Positions 25,685-33,960 of a stretch of 64,000 bases of DNA are shown here, piece by piece. Location of the stretch: the NCBI RefSeq assembly GCF_022346995.1, contig NZ_JAKRNM010000002.1, positions 62,001-126,000 of the forward strand, written 5' to 3'. The translations under genes were made by a program, and so were the position numbers. How positions within the stretch are numbered: the stretch's first letter is position 1; every line of letters begins with the position of its first letter. The notes beneath the pieces are model-generated. The model had not been told where the DNA came from. It did not search any database and saw nothing but the letters and a program-made list of their open reading frames with translations. The stretch is from Paenibacillus sp. ACRRY (GTDB taxonomy: Bacteria > Bacillota > Bacilli > Paenibacillales > Paenibacillaceae).

Positions 25685-26820
25685 GCTTGCTCAGCTCCTT
25701 GGGTAGGTGTCTTTGACGTACGTGTCCGTTTATGAAAAGGGGTCTTCACAACTTCGGCTTTCAGCTTTTTGCCGCGAATCTCAATCTCGAGCGGGGTGCC
25801 GAGTGCAGCATATTGGCTTTTAATCAGGGCGAGCCCCAGATTACGCTTCAGCGTAGGGGACTGTGTACCGGTTGTTACTTCCCCGATTTGCACGCCTTCG
25901 GCATAGATGGGATAGTGGGGACGTGGAATCCCGCGTTCCAGTACTTCAATGCCGACCAGTTTGCGGGCAGGTCCGTCATTTTTTTGCTGGAATAGTGCTT
26001 CGTGTCCGATAAAAGGTCCGGCATTCAGCTTCACAAACATGCCAACGCCTGCTTCCAGCGGTGAAATGGTCGGCGATAGCTCCTGTCCGTAGAGGGGCAG
26101 CTTCGCTTCGAATCGAAGTGTATCCCGTGCACCAAGTCCAGCCGGAACCAGTCCGTGATCAGCGCCCGCCTCCATCAATCCGTTCCAGACCGCAGCGGCC
26201 TGATCTGCCTGTACGTATAGTTCGAAGCCGTCCTCTCCGGTATAACCGGTGCGGGACAGCAGCAGTTTTACACCACAGACCTCAGCATTCTGTACAAAAC
26301 GAAAAGGCTCAATTACCGATACGTCGGTATCTGTAACCTTTCCAATAATGTCTGCAGCAAGCGGGCCCTGTAGGGCCAGGAGAGCTGTCTCGCCGGAGTC
26401 ATTCGTCATGCTCACTCCAGGGACCATGTGCTCTTGCAGCCATGCCCAATCCTTGTCGATATTGGAGGCATTCACAACAAGCATATAATGCTGATCTTCC
26501 AGCTTGTATACGAGCAGATCGTCGACTACGCCACCGTCCGGGTAACACATTAACGTGTATTGTGCCTGGCCGGGAACCAGTGTGGTCACGTCATTGGTTG
26601 TCAGTTTCTGCAAAAATGCTTCAGCCTGTTCACCTTGCACCGTGAATTCACCCATGTGGGACACATCGAACAGACCAGCCCGTTCCCGCACCGCTTCATG
26701 TTCCTTCTGAATCCCGCTGAATTGCACCGGAAGCTCCCAGCCTCCAAAATCGATGCACCGTACACCTTCATATTGCTGATAAAGTGGATAGAGTGGAGTT
26801 CTAAGCAAATCGGACATCAA
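25681..26820 (-). CDS. gcvT: Aminomethyltransferase (T-protein)
   Basis: This 379-residue folate-dependent enzyme releases ammonia and forms 5,10-methylene-THF from the aminomethyl-lipoyl H-protein. [13 protein letters not shown] near residue 50, [21 protein letters not shown] with the catalytic Asp, and [13 protein letters not shown] are hallmark motifs. The C-terminus ends in a short basic tail ([14 protein letters not shown]). ATG at 26820 follows GAGGTGATTT; the next ATG at 26817 is also possible. It is the first gene after the glycine riboswitch. Confidence 0.96.
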   Translation of the reverse strand: MMSDLLRTPLYPLYQQYEGVRCIDFGGWELPVQFSGIQKEHEAVRERAGLFDVSHMGEFTVQGEQAEAFLQKLTTNDVTTLVPGQAQYTLMCYPDGGVVDDLLVYKLEDQHYMLVVNASNIDKDWAWLQEHMVPGVSMTNDSGETALLALQGPLAADIIGKVTDTDVSVIEPFRFVQNAEVCGVKLLLSRTGYTGEDGFELYVQADQAAAVWNGLMEAGADHGLVPAGLGARDTLRFEAKLPLYGQELSPTISPLEAGVGMFVKLNAGPFIGHEALFQQKNDGPARKLVGIEVLERGIPRPHYPIYAEGVQIGEVTTGTQSPTLKRNLGLALIKSQYAALGTPLEIEIRGKKLKAEVVKTPFHKRTRTSKTPTQGAEQA

Positions 26821-26940
26821 ATCACCTCGTTATGGCCGCTACCGGGCCGAGTGTATAACATGAACGATGCATTCTTTTCTTGGATAAGTATGGTTAAGGC
26901 TGCTGATGACAGCGCCGGCTCGATCCTGACTTTTGTTTTT

Positions 26941-27009
26941 GGGAAAAAGGAAAAGGACAGGCCAAAGAACCGGCATGCCAGAAGCACGCTGTATTCTTAG
27001 GCTCTGTCC
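26941..27009 (-). terminator. Expression-platform terminator of the glycine riboswitch
   Basis: On the minus strand GGACAGAGCC (27009-27000) pairs with GGCCTGTCC (26963-26955), one A bulged, then TTTTCCTTTTTCCC. The 5' arm is also the conserved 3' end of the second aptamer, so glycine binding should prevent this terminator and turn gcvT-PA-PB on. Confidence 0.75.
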
Positions 27010-27225
27010 TTGGTACCTGAGAGTTACCCCGCCAATAGGTTGCAGCAGGTTTCCCCTTGGGTGATCAAAACGCCCCTACCGGGCGAATAGATGCTCTCCA
27101 GAGTTGCGTCCCGTAAAAGTCCTTTTGCCTGAGAGATTCACCTCCCGCTTGTCGGGTGGTTTACTCCTTCGGCGTTACCGCATGCATCCAAGAGTTGGGC
27201 GTCACGGGTAATCTCTCCCTTTACA
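26999..27225 (-). promoter_or_regulatory. Tandem glycine riboswitch (gcvT element)
   Basis: Two aptamers in series are seen on the minus strand. Each begins with a GGAGAG box and contains a G/C-rich central arm (CGCCGAAGGAGTAAA in the first), then CTCTCAGGCAAAAGGAC in the first and CTCTCAGGTACCAAGGACAGAG in the second. The layout is the classical cooperative glycine riboswitch. It sits about 180 bases before gcvT. Confidence 0.93.
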
Positions 27226-27269
27226 TTCATCCGCGGGTGATGCACACGACGATTAACATTTACTCTCTC

Positions 27270-27299
27270 ATTAAAACGTGAATCCACTATCGATGTCAA
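27270..27299 (-). promoter_or_regulatory. Promoter of gcvT-gcvPA-gcvPB
   Basis: On the minus strand TTGACA (27299-27294), 18 bases and TTTAAT (27275-27270), just upstream of the riboswitch. Confidence 0.65.
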
Positions 27300-27473
27300 G
27301 AACGATATCACAGAAATTAATAAAAAACCGAATGATATTTATTGATCTCAATTTATTGTTCGTATATATAGAAAGAGTGCGCTTACTATTCTAATATTAC
27401 CCATTATATGTAGAGTGAGGGTGTTTGCGTTACAGGCGATAATCATCAAAAATCAAATAATTTGTAAGGTATC

Positions 27474-27503
27474 TTGACATTTCAATCCAAAATATCTTAC
27501 GCT
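27474..27503 (+). promoter_or_regulatory. Possible promoter of gcvH
   Basis: A perfect TTGACA (27474-27479) is followed after 18 bases by TACGCT, a weak -10. Other -10 choices are possible. Confidence 0.4.
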
Positions 27504-27570
27504 ATGTTCTGGGAAAAAGGGTTGGCCGAAGGACGCATGCACTCATTAATGAAAAGCGAGGCGGATATCG

Positions 27571-27963
27571 ATGAGCGAATTGAAAAGTGATTTCCTGTAC
27601 AGTGAAGAGCACGAGTGGGTGCAAACCGTAGGGGAGGATACTGTACGGATCGGCATTACCGAGTTCGCGCAGCATCAGCTGGGTGACATTGTGTTTGTGG
27701 AATTGCCTGACCTTGAATCGGATGTAAAAGCGGAAGACAGCATTGGTACGATTGAATCCGTTAAGACGGTTTCGGATTTGTTTTCTCCGGTAAGTGGTTC
27801 CATTATTGCTGTGAATGAAGCACTGCAGGATGCACCTGAACTCGTCAACAGTTCGCCTTACGAAGAAGGCTGGATGATTGAGATTCGTGTTGAAGGTGAT
27901 TTGACAGCAGCGTTGTCTAAACTGATGAATGCTGATGCATATCGTAAGCATACCGAGGAGTAA
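27571..27963 (+). CDS. gcvH: Glycine cleavage system H protein
   Basis: This 130-residue lipoyl carrier shuttles the aminomethyl group between P- and T-proteins. HEWVQTVGEDTVRIGITEFAQHQLGDIVFVELP and GTIESVKTVSDLFSPVSG are seen at about residues 14-75; the lysine of ESVKTVSD is the lipoylation site. ATG at 27571 follows GCGAGGCGGA. It is divergent from gcvT-gcvPA-gcvPB and has no riboswitch of its own in its short leader, so it is probably expressed separately, consistent with its extra use in lipoate relay. A terminator follows. Confidence 0.96.
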   Translation: MSELKSDFLYSEEHEWVQTVGEDTVRIGITEFAQHQLGDIVFVELPDLESDVKAEDSIGTIESVKTVSDLFSPVSGSIIAVNEALQDAPELVNSSPYEEGWMIEIRVEGDLTAALSKLMNADAYRKHTEE

Positions 27964-28037
27964 AATGTATTTGCACTAAATAACCTTCAGTAATCAATGT
28001 TTTTTTTGATAAATTGGACGTTCTTGCACGTCTTCAG

Positions 28038-28074
28038 AGCCTGTGTGAGCCTTCGTGCTCATGCAGGCTTTTTG
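28038..28074 (+). terminator. Terminator after gcvH
   Basis: AGCCTGTGTGAGC (28038-28050) pairs with GCTCATGCAGGCT (28057-28069) with one mismatch, then TTTTT. Confidence 0.88.
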
Positions 28075-28232
28075 TGTTCTCAAGGACAGGCTTGTTGCCA
28101 CATGAGGTACTTGAACAGGATGGAATAAGGCTGAATCGCACAAGCTATATTATTGAAATCAACACCGTAAATGATATAAGTCACACACGAAAAAAACCAA
28201 GTATATCAATGGTTAGAACCCTCTCATCATCA

Positions 28233-28246
28233 TAAAAACGATTACA
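28233..28246. promoter_or_regulatory. cre-like site upstream of mtlA
   Basis: TAAAAACGATTACA matches 13 of 14 positions of TGWAANCGNTNWCA. It lies about 52 bases before the -35 of the mannitol promoter. Confidence 0.5.
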
Positions 28247-28257
28247 TAAACACAATG

Positions 28258-28280
28258 TTGTCATCAATGATCATGACGAA
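28258..28280. promoter_or_regulatory. Candidate MtlR operator
   Basis: GTCAT (28260-28264) and ATGAC (28273-28277) form an inverted repeat flanked by TT and GAA. It lies just upstream of the mtl -35, where the activator MtlR would bind. It resembles but does not match the Bacillus MtlR consensus. Confidence 0.35.
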
Positions 28281-28297
28281 AGTACGCTTTCATTTCG

Positions 28298-28326
28298 TTG
28301 AACCGGAGACCAATCTGGCTTAGGAT
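28298..28326 (+). promoter_or_regulatory. Promoter of the mannitol operon
   Basis: TTGAAC (28298-28303), 17 bases and TAGGAT (28321-28326). The moderate hexamers fit an activated promoter. AGGGG...CCCCT downstream could form a small hairpin in the leader. Confidence 0.55.
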
Positions 28327-28392
28327 AACAGCAGGGGAGAAATGATACCCCTTTCATAAATGATAACTACTTGATCCGAGGAGGATAATACA

Positions 28393-29853
28393 ATGAGTAA
28401 CTTGGACCAAACGTCCAATTCCAAAGGCGGTCTCCGGGTAGGCGTACAGCGTTTTGGCCGATTCCTAAGCGGTATGGTTATGCCGAATATGGGTGCGTTT
28501 ATTGCCTGGGGATTAATTACGGCCATGTTTATCAAAACAGGCTGGTTCCCTAACGATACGCTTGCAGCGTTAGTAGATCCAATGATTAAATATTTGCTGC
28601 CACTGCTAATTGGTTACACCGGAGGTACTATGGTGCATGGCCAGCGTGGTGGTGTCGTTGGTGCCATCATGACCTTTGGGGTCATCGTCGGCAGTGACAT
28701 TCCGATGTTCTTAGGTGCCATGATTGCGGGACCTTTGGCCGCATGGATTATCAAAAAGTTCGATAAAGCCGTTGAAGGCAAGATCAAAGCAGGGTTCGAG
28801 ATGCTGGTTAACAACTTCTCTGCCGGTATTATCGGTGGTATCCTGGCGATCATTGCACTGCTGGGTATCGGACCTGCTGTAGAGGGGATCAGCACCGTAT
28901 TGTCTGCTGGTGTACAGGGGCTGATGAATCTGGGATTGCTCCCACTCGTCAACCTGATTATTGAACCAGGGAAGGTATTGTTCCTGAACAATGCAATCAA
29001 CCACGGAATTCTAACACCGATTGCAACAGATCAAGCGAGAGAATTGGGTCAATCCGTATTATACATGCTTGAATCGAACCCGGGTCCTGGACTTGGTATT
29101 CTGCTGGCTTACTGCTTCTTCGGTCGTGGAACCGCAAGATCTTCTGCACCGGGGGCCGTTATCATTCACTTCTTCGGGGGGATTCACGAAATTTATTTCC
29201 CTTACATTCTGATGAGACCAATTCTGATTCTTGCGGCAATCGCAGGTGGCGTGGCAGGTACAGCAACCTTCATGCTTACCGGAGCCGGACTGGTTTCAGC
29301 GCCTTCACCGGGTAGTATCATTGCGTACTCCCTGTTAACGCCAAAAGGTGGATATCTGGCGATGCTCGCCGGGGTGGCTGTGGCTGCTATCGTATCCTTC
29401 CTGGTTGCAGCACTGCTGCTGAAAACAGGTAAGCAAAAAGAAGAGGATCTGGAGTCTGCAGCGAGTCGCATGAAAGACATGAAGAGCCAAGGCAATACAG
29501 CGAATGCTGCTGTTACAGCAGATAATCGTGAAGCAGATAGAGCCGCGGATATGGCTTCTTCGGCTGTGAAAGCGAAAACGGATGTGAAGAAAATCGTCTT
29601 CTCTTGTGATGCGGGTATGGGTTCAAGTGCGATGGGAGCTTCCATTCTTCGCAAGAAGATGAAAGCTGAAGGGATTGACGTTGCAGTAACCAACACGGCA
29701 ATCAGTGATATCCCGCAGGACGCAGACGTTGTTATTACGCAGAAGACACTGACAGACCGTGCCCGCAGCGTGGCACCGAACGCAGAACATATATCCATCG
29801 ACAACTTCCTAAAAAGCCCGGAATACGATGCGCTCGTTGAACGCCTGAAATAA
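28393..29853 (+). CDS. mtlA: PTS mannitol transporter, IICB
   Basis: This 486-residue protein imports and phosphorylates mannitol. IIC (about 1-340): GRFLSGMVMPNMGAFIAWGLITA, the conserved GGTMVHGQRGGVVGAI, NNAINHGILTPIA, and HFFGGIHEIYFPYIL with the GGIHE motif. A charged linker (about 345-395) leads to IIB (about 396-486), whose phosphocysteine lies in IVFSCDAGMGSSAMGAS. IIA is a separate protein (mtlF), as in Bacillus relatives. ATG at 28393 follows GAGGAGGA. It heads mtlA-mtlR-mtlF-mtlD. Confidence 0.96.
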   Translation: MSNLDQTSNSKGGLRVGVQRFGRFLSGMVMPNMGAFIAWGLITAMFIKTGWFPNDTLAALVDPMIKYLLPLLIGYTGGTMVHGQRGGVVGAIMTFGVIVGSDIPMFLGAMIAGPLAAWIIKKFDKAVEGKIKAGFEMLVNNFSAGIIGGILAIIALLGIGPAVEGISTVLSAGVQGLMNLGLLPLVNLIIEPGKVLFLNNAINHGILTPIATDQARELGQSVLYMLESNPGPGLGILLAYCFFGRGTARSSAPGAVIIHFFGGIHEIYFPYILMRPILILAAIAGGVAGTATFMLTGAGLVSAPSPGSIIAYSLLTPKGGYLAMLAGVAVAAIVSFLVAALLLKTGKQKEEDLESAASRMKDMKSQGNTANAAVTADNREADRAADMASSAVKAKTDVKKIVFSCDAGMGSSAMGASILRKKMKAEGIDVAVTNTAISDIPQDADVVITQKTLTDRARSVAPNAEHISIDNFLKSPEYDALVERLK

Positions 29854-29892
29854 CAGGTTGCGATCGTTTTCCCTGAGCCGGAGGCTTGAGAT

Positions 29893-31989
29893 ATGAGTAT
29901 TACGAAAAGACAGCGTGAAATTGTGGAGTTCCTGTTGGAACATCCGCAGGAAGTAACCGCCGGCGAAATTGCAATTGCGGTCAAAGTCAGTACACGAACC
30001 GTCCATCGGGAGCTGCAAATGATTGAGAAGTGGCTTGAGCCCTTTGGCATGAAATTAGAAAAAAAATCAGGAACCGGGGTCCGAATAGACCCTGGTTCCG
30101 ATGATTTGGCTTCACTGCGTGAGCAGCTGGAGCTGAACGAATATGTGGAGTTTACGCCCGAAGAGCGTAAACTCTTCATGCTTTGCATTTTGCTGGATGA
30201 GGCGGAGCCTGTAAAACTGCTTGCGCTCGCATCGGAACTGAAAGTAACGGTCTCGACCGTGAGCAATGATCTGGATGAACTGGAGCCCCGGATTCGTCAG
30301 GCGGGTCTGAAACTGGTTCGCAGGCGAGGATACGGAGTGAAGATCAATGGTAGTGAGACGGCTTATCGCGCAGCAATCGCAGGACTTGCGCTTGAATATC
30401 TGGATGAATCTGATCTGTTCGGAAGACAACCTGACCAGGGAATTTCCAAGGTGAATCAGAAGCTGCTGGGCATGATTGGCCATCGTGACGTACTGACGGT
30501 CGAGAATGCGTTATGGCAGCCGGATATTGACTGGCTTGAAAATATTCCGGAGCGACAGTATACCAAATTGCTTATTCAGTTATCCGTTGCTCTCGTGCGC
30601 ATTCGCAAGGGATTTACCGTCGGACGCATTCCTTCTCCGGATAAAAAAGCGGTGTACCCTTCTACTGGAGATCAGAGCGTGCCTGAATACATGGCTACGA
30701 GACTATGCAGCGTGCTCTCCGATCAGCTAGGCATCTCATTTGCCAAGGAAGAACAGAGCTATTTGCACAAATTATTAATTGAAACAGAGCAGCTTATTCA
30801 CTCCACACGCTTACTGCCTGTTGACGATCTGGTATTGCTGGACATGGTTCGTTCCCTGATGGATCAGATGCAGGGGAGAACGGGTTACGCATTCCAGGAG
30901 GATCGTCTTCTGCGAGAAGGACTGATTGCCCATATGCAGCCGGTGATGGAGCGGATTGGAGGCAGGCAAAGTATACGTAATCCGCTGCTTCAACAGATTC
31001 GCAAGGATTACGATTCGTTGTTCGGGGATGTGAAGGACGCGGTGCATGACGCATGGCCGGATACGGACGTGCCAGATGAGGAAATTGGATTCCTGGTCAT
31101 GCATTTTGGCGCTTCGATCGAGCGGTTGCGTGTGCTGAAGCGCGAGATTCGGGCCATTATCGTGTGCACAAGCGGAATTGGTTCATCCCGTATGCTTTCG
31201 AGCCGGTTGTCCAAGGAGATTCCGGAGATCCGGATCGTTGACAGTGCATCATGGTATGAGGCTGCACGGATCCCGGAAGAGGACTATGATCTCATTTTAT
31301 CGACAGTCGATCTGCCGATGGAACCGCATCAGTATTACAAGGTGAGTCCCTTGTTAACAGCGGAAGAAAGTGAACGTTTGCGTCACTACATTCAGAATAC
31401 GACGCTGCAGCGGGTACAAGTTAAATTTGGAGAGAGTAAAACAAGTGGAAAGACAACTGACCGCCATGCTGATCCCGCGGGGCTTGATGCCACACTCATT
31501 GAAATTGTAAGGATCACAGGCAAGTTTCAGGTGTTTTCACTGGATAACCGTAAGATGGGCTTTTATGAAACGGCATTTGCCATGTGCAAGGTACTGCAGG
31601 AATCCGGGGTGCTGAAGGACCCAGAAGAAATCGCCAGGCTGCTTGAAGCTCGGGAGAAGGTGGGCAGCCAGAAAATTCCGGATACATCACTCGCGCTGTT
31701 TCATACCCGCAGTGATGGCATTTACAGGCCGTCCATCAGCCTGTTTCAATTATCAGAGCCGCTGCTCGTGACGACGGATGACCCGGTTGGAGTCAGCCAT
31801 ATCCTTCTGATGGTTGGGCCGAGGGAGTTATCCCGGGAGAGCCTGGAGGTTCTAAGTGAGATCAGCGCATTGTTGCTGCAGGATGAGATGATTACACTGC
31901 TGGAAAAGGGAATTCGGGATGATCTTATTCATTACCTGTCCCGGGAATTGGTTGGATTTTATCGAAGTAAAACCGAAATTGGAGGTTAA
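29893..31989 (+). CDS. mtlR: MtlR, PRD-type activator of the mannitol operon
   Basis: This 698-residue regulator has a winged HTH (about 1-60, KVSTRTVHRELQMIEKWL), a second HTH (about 85-150), PRD1 (about 190-290), PRD2 (about 300-405, FLVMHFGASIERL), a GatB-type IIB domain (about 410-500, cysteine in IIVCTSGIGSSRML) and a MtlA-type IIA domain (about 540-690, histidine in LALFHTRSDG). This matches MtlR of Bacillus/Geobacillus, a DNA-binding activator controlled by PTS phosphorylation, not an antiterminator. ATG at 29893 follows GGAGG. It sits between mtlA and mtlF, so it is autoregulated if the operon promoter is its target. Confidence 0.93.
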   Translation: MSITKRQREIVEFLLEHPQEVTAGEIAIAVKVSTRTVHRELQMIEKWLEPFGMKLEKKSGTGVRIDPGSDDLASLREQLELNEYVEFTPEERKLFMLCILLDEAEPVKLLALASELKVTVSTVSNDLDELEPRIRQAGLKLVRRRGYGVKINGSETAYRAAIAGLALEYLDESDLFGRQPDQGISKVNQKLLGMIGHRDVLTVENALWQPDIDWLENIPERQYTKLLIQLSVALVRIRKGFTVGRIPSPDKKAVYPSTGDQSVPEYMATRLCSVLSDQLGISFAKEEQSYLHKLLIETEQLIHSTRLLPVDDLVLLDMVRSLMDQMQGRTGYAFQEDRLLREGLIAHMQPVMERIGGRQSIRNPLLQQIRKDYDSLFGDVKDAVHDAWPDTDVPDEEIGFLVMHFGASIERLRVLKREIRAIIVCTSGIGSSRMLSSRLSKEIPEIRIVDSASWYEAARIPEEDYDLILSTVDLPMEPHQYYKVSPLLTAEESERLRHYIQNTTLQRVQVKFGESKTSGKTTDRHADPAGLDATLIEIVRITGKFQVFSLDNRKMGFYETAFAMCKVLQESGVLKDPEEIARLLEAREKVGSQKIPDTSLALFHTRSDGIYRPSISLFQLSEPLLVTTDDPVGVSHILLMVGPRELSRESLEVLSEISALLLQDEMITLLEKGIRDDLIHYLSRELVGFYRSKTEIGG

Positions 31990-31994
31990 CAAAC

Positions 31995-32429
31995 ATGAGT
32001 ATACTTACAACAGATAAAGTGGTTATGAACGCAACGGCACAGGACAAATATGAGGCTATTCGCATGGCAGGACAGATTCTGAAAGACGCAGGACACATTA
32101 CTGCCGATTATATCGACAAGATGCTTGAGCGCGAGGAGATCGTATCGACTTATGTGGGCAATGGACTTGCCATTCCACACGGAACCAAAGAATCCAAATC
32201 GTTCATTCTGTCCACAGGCATTTCGGTGATTCAGTTCCCGCAAGGTGTAGATTTTGGAGATGAAAAAGCCTACATGGTGATCGGTATCGCCGCTCAGGGT
32301 GGTGAGCATATGGAGATTCTGACCAGCATTGCGGTCATTTGTGCGGAAGATGAGAACATGGAAGCACTTCGTTATGCCAAAACGGCGGAAGAGATCATTA
32401 CCATTCTCGAAAGTGAAATGGAACTATGA
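31995..32429 (+). CDS. mtlF: PTS mannitol IIA component
   Basis: This 144-residue IIA protein receives phosphate from HPr and passes it to MtlA-IIB. The active histidine is in YVGNGLAIPHGTKESK (about residue 65). VNVEFTP-like variation is absent and the domain is complete from DKVVMNATAQDKYEAI to the end. ATG at 31995 follows TTGGAGG, six bases after the mtlR stop. The last four bases overlap mtlD (ATGA). Confidence 0.94.
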   Translation: MSILTTDKVVMNATAQDKYEAIRMAGQILKDAGHITADYIDKMLEREEIVSTYVGNGLAIPHGTKESKSFILSTGISVIQFPQGVDFGDEKAYMVIGIAAQGGEHMEILTSIAVICAEDENMEALRYAKTAEEIITILESEMEL

Positions 32430-33571
32430 GGGCCCTTCATTTCGGAGCAGGCAATATCGGACGCGGGTTCATCGGATTGATCCTGTCACGGGCAGGATAT
32501 AATGTCATCTTCTCGGATGTGAACCAGGAGCTGGTTAAGGCATTACAGGAGCGTGGACAATATACGGTCGAACTGGCCAACGAAACGAAGGATATGGAAA
32601 CGGTCAAAGGGGTCAATGCCATTGATGGAACGCAGCTGGAGACGGTTGCCCAGAACGTTGCAGAGGCAGACCTCGTTACAACCGCAGTCGGAGTGGGCAT
32701 CCTGAAACATATTGCACCAGGCATTGCCAAAGGTCTTGAGGCAAGGTTGAATTCAGGTTCGGTGCAGAAACCCCTTCACATTATTGCATGTGAGAATGCC
32801 ATTGGAGCCAGCACACAGCTGAAAGAGCATGTGTATGCTCTGTTGGAAGAACCGATGAAGGCTCTTGCTGATCAATATGTGTATTTCCCTGACTCCGCAG
32901 TAGACCGGATTGTTCCAATCCAGCATCACGAAGACTCGCTTCACGTTCAGGTCGAACCTTTTTATGAGTGGGTCGTGGATCGTTCGCAGATGGCACCTGC
33001 GTTCCTTCCGATTGAAGGTGTACTCTATGTTGATGACCTCGAGCCTTATATCGAGCGGAAGCTGTTTACCGTCAATACAGGACATTGCTGTGCTGCATAT
33101 CTCGGTTACGTGAACGGGTATGATACGATTCAGAAGGCGATTGCGGATGACAAAGTGAAATCCCTCGTCTACGGTGCACTGCAGGAAACGGGTGATGTTC
33201 TTGTGAAACGGTTTGGTTTCGACCCGGAAGATCATCAGAAGTATATAACGAAAATTCTGGAGCGGTTTGTAAATCCACATCTCACCGATGAAGTCACCCG
33301 GGTAGGGCGCTCACCACTTCGGAAGCTGTCGCCCAATGACCGTCTGGTCCGTCCGGCACTTCAGGCACATGAGTACGGAATGGGCACGACAAACCTGGCT
33401 AGAGGCATGGCGGCAGCCTGCAAATTCGATGTGCAGGATGATCCGGAGGCAGCAGAGCTTCAGGACTTGATCAAACAAAAGGGCATCGCTGCAGCACTTA
33501 GCCATTACACAGCTATGGATGAGCAGCACCCCGTGCTCAAGCAGGCTGTAGAACATTATCAAAAAATGTAA
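32426..33571 (+). CDS. mtlD: Mannitol-1-phosphate 5-dehydrogenase
   Basis: This 381-residue NAD enzyme oxidises mannitol-1-phosphate to fructose-6-phosphate. ALHFGAGNIGRGFIG is the dinucleotide fold, VDRIVPIQ and VEPFYEWVVDR follow, and LFTVNTGHCCAAYLGY holds catalytic residues of the polyol-specific long-chain family. ATG at 32426 overlaps the mtlF stop. It is the last step of the operon. A weak stem (33573-33591) and a strong bidirectional stem (33619-33659) follow. Confidence 0.96.
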   Translation: MRALHFGAGNIGRGFIGLILSRAGYNVIFSDVNQELVKALQERGQYTVELANETKDMETVKGVNAIDGTQLETVAQNVAEADLVTTAVGVGILKHIAPGIAKGLEARLNSGSVQKPLHIIACENAIGASTQLKEHVYALLEEPMKALADQYVYFPDSAVDRIVPIQHHEDSLHVQVEPFYEWVVDRSQMAPAFLPIEGVLYVDDLEPYIERKLFTVNTGHCCAAYLGYVNGYDTIQKAIADDKVKSLVYGALQETGDVLVKRFGFDPEDHQKYITKILERFVNPHLTDEVTRVGRSPLRKLSPNDRLVRPALQAHEYGMGTTNLARGMAAACKFDVQDDPEAAELQDLIKQKGIAAALSHYTAMDEQHPVLKQAVEHYQKM

Positions 33572-33618
33572 GAAACACTTATATAGTGTTTGCGTTTCAT
33601 GTTATGAAACCAATCGCA

Positions 33619-33659
33619 AAACAAGAGCCTCACAGGAGTTAACTGTGTGGCTCTTGTTT
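33619..33659. terminator. Bidirectional terminator between mtlD and the CWC gene
   Basis: An 11-bp outer stem (33619-33629 with 33649-33659) extends by CACA/TGTG after one mismatch. T-runs exist on both strands. Its right arm forms the last codons of the convergent CWC gene. Confidence 0.8.
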
Positions 33660-33908
33660 GTGTTCAGCCTGATCTTTATACGTCTCCAGACATCGCTGAC
33701 AGATACATGATTTACGCCGCTGCTCTGCCGGAATGCGGTCAAACACACCTTCGGGAAACTCGGCATGATTACACCAGCATTCGGCGTGGGGACGGCCAGC
33801 CGCATAGGAGCAGCCATTGGCCTCCCCACACAGTGGGCATAAGAGCACATTGACCTGGGAGGCATCTGTATCTGTCGTCTTGGCCTGTGAAGGGTAACTT
33901 CCGCTCAT
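33639..33908 (-). CDS. Cysteine-rich CWC-family protein
   Basis: This 89-residue protein carries CPLCGEANGCSYAAGRPHAECWC, the CWC signature, followed by CICQRC; eight cysteines in all suggest bound zinc. The family has no established function. No signal peptide is seen. ATG at 33908 has GGAGAAAG upstream at long spacing. It lies between mtlD (convergent) and the MutS2 paralogue (upstream, same strand), with its own probable extended -10 promoter. Its final residues overlap the bidirectional terminator. Confidence 0.85.
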   Translation of the reverse strand: MSGSYPSQAKTTDTDASQVNVLLCPLCGEANGCSYAAGRPHAECWCNHAEFPEGVFDRIPAEQRRKSCICQRCLETYKDQAEHKQEPHS

Positions 33909-33942
33909 GGCACGCCTACTTTCTCCATATCGTCATACCTAT

Positions 33943-33951
33943 AGTATAACA
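33943..33951 (-). promoter_or_regulatory. Extended -10 of the CWC gene
   Basis: On the minus strand TGTTATACT fits the TGnTATAAT extended -10, 35 bases before the ATG. Confidence 0.35.
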
Positions 33952-33960
33952 GGGCTGGCC

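Noticed and set aside
28278..28291. GAAAGTACGCTTTC upstream of mtlA as a cre site
   Set aside because: It is an inverted repeat with a four-base centre; cre needs a two-base CG centre, so it is two bases too long.
29202..30266. A 354-codon Ser/Ala-rich frame opposite mtlA and mtlR
   Set aside because: It spans parts of two real genes on the other strand and has the Ser/Ala bias typical of antisense frames.
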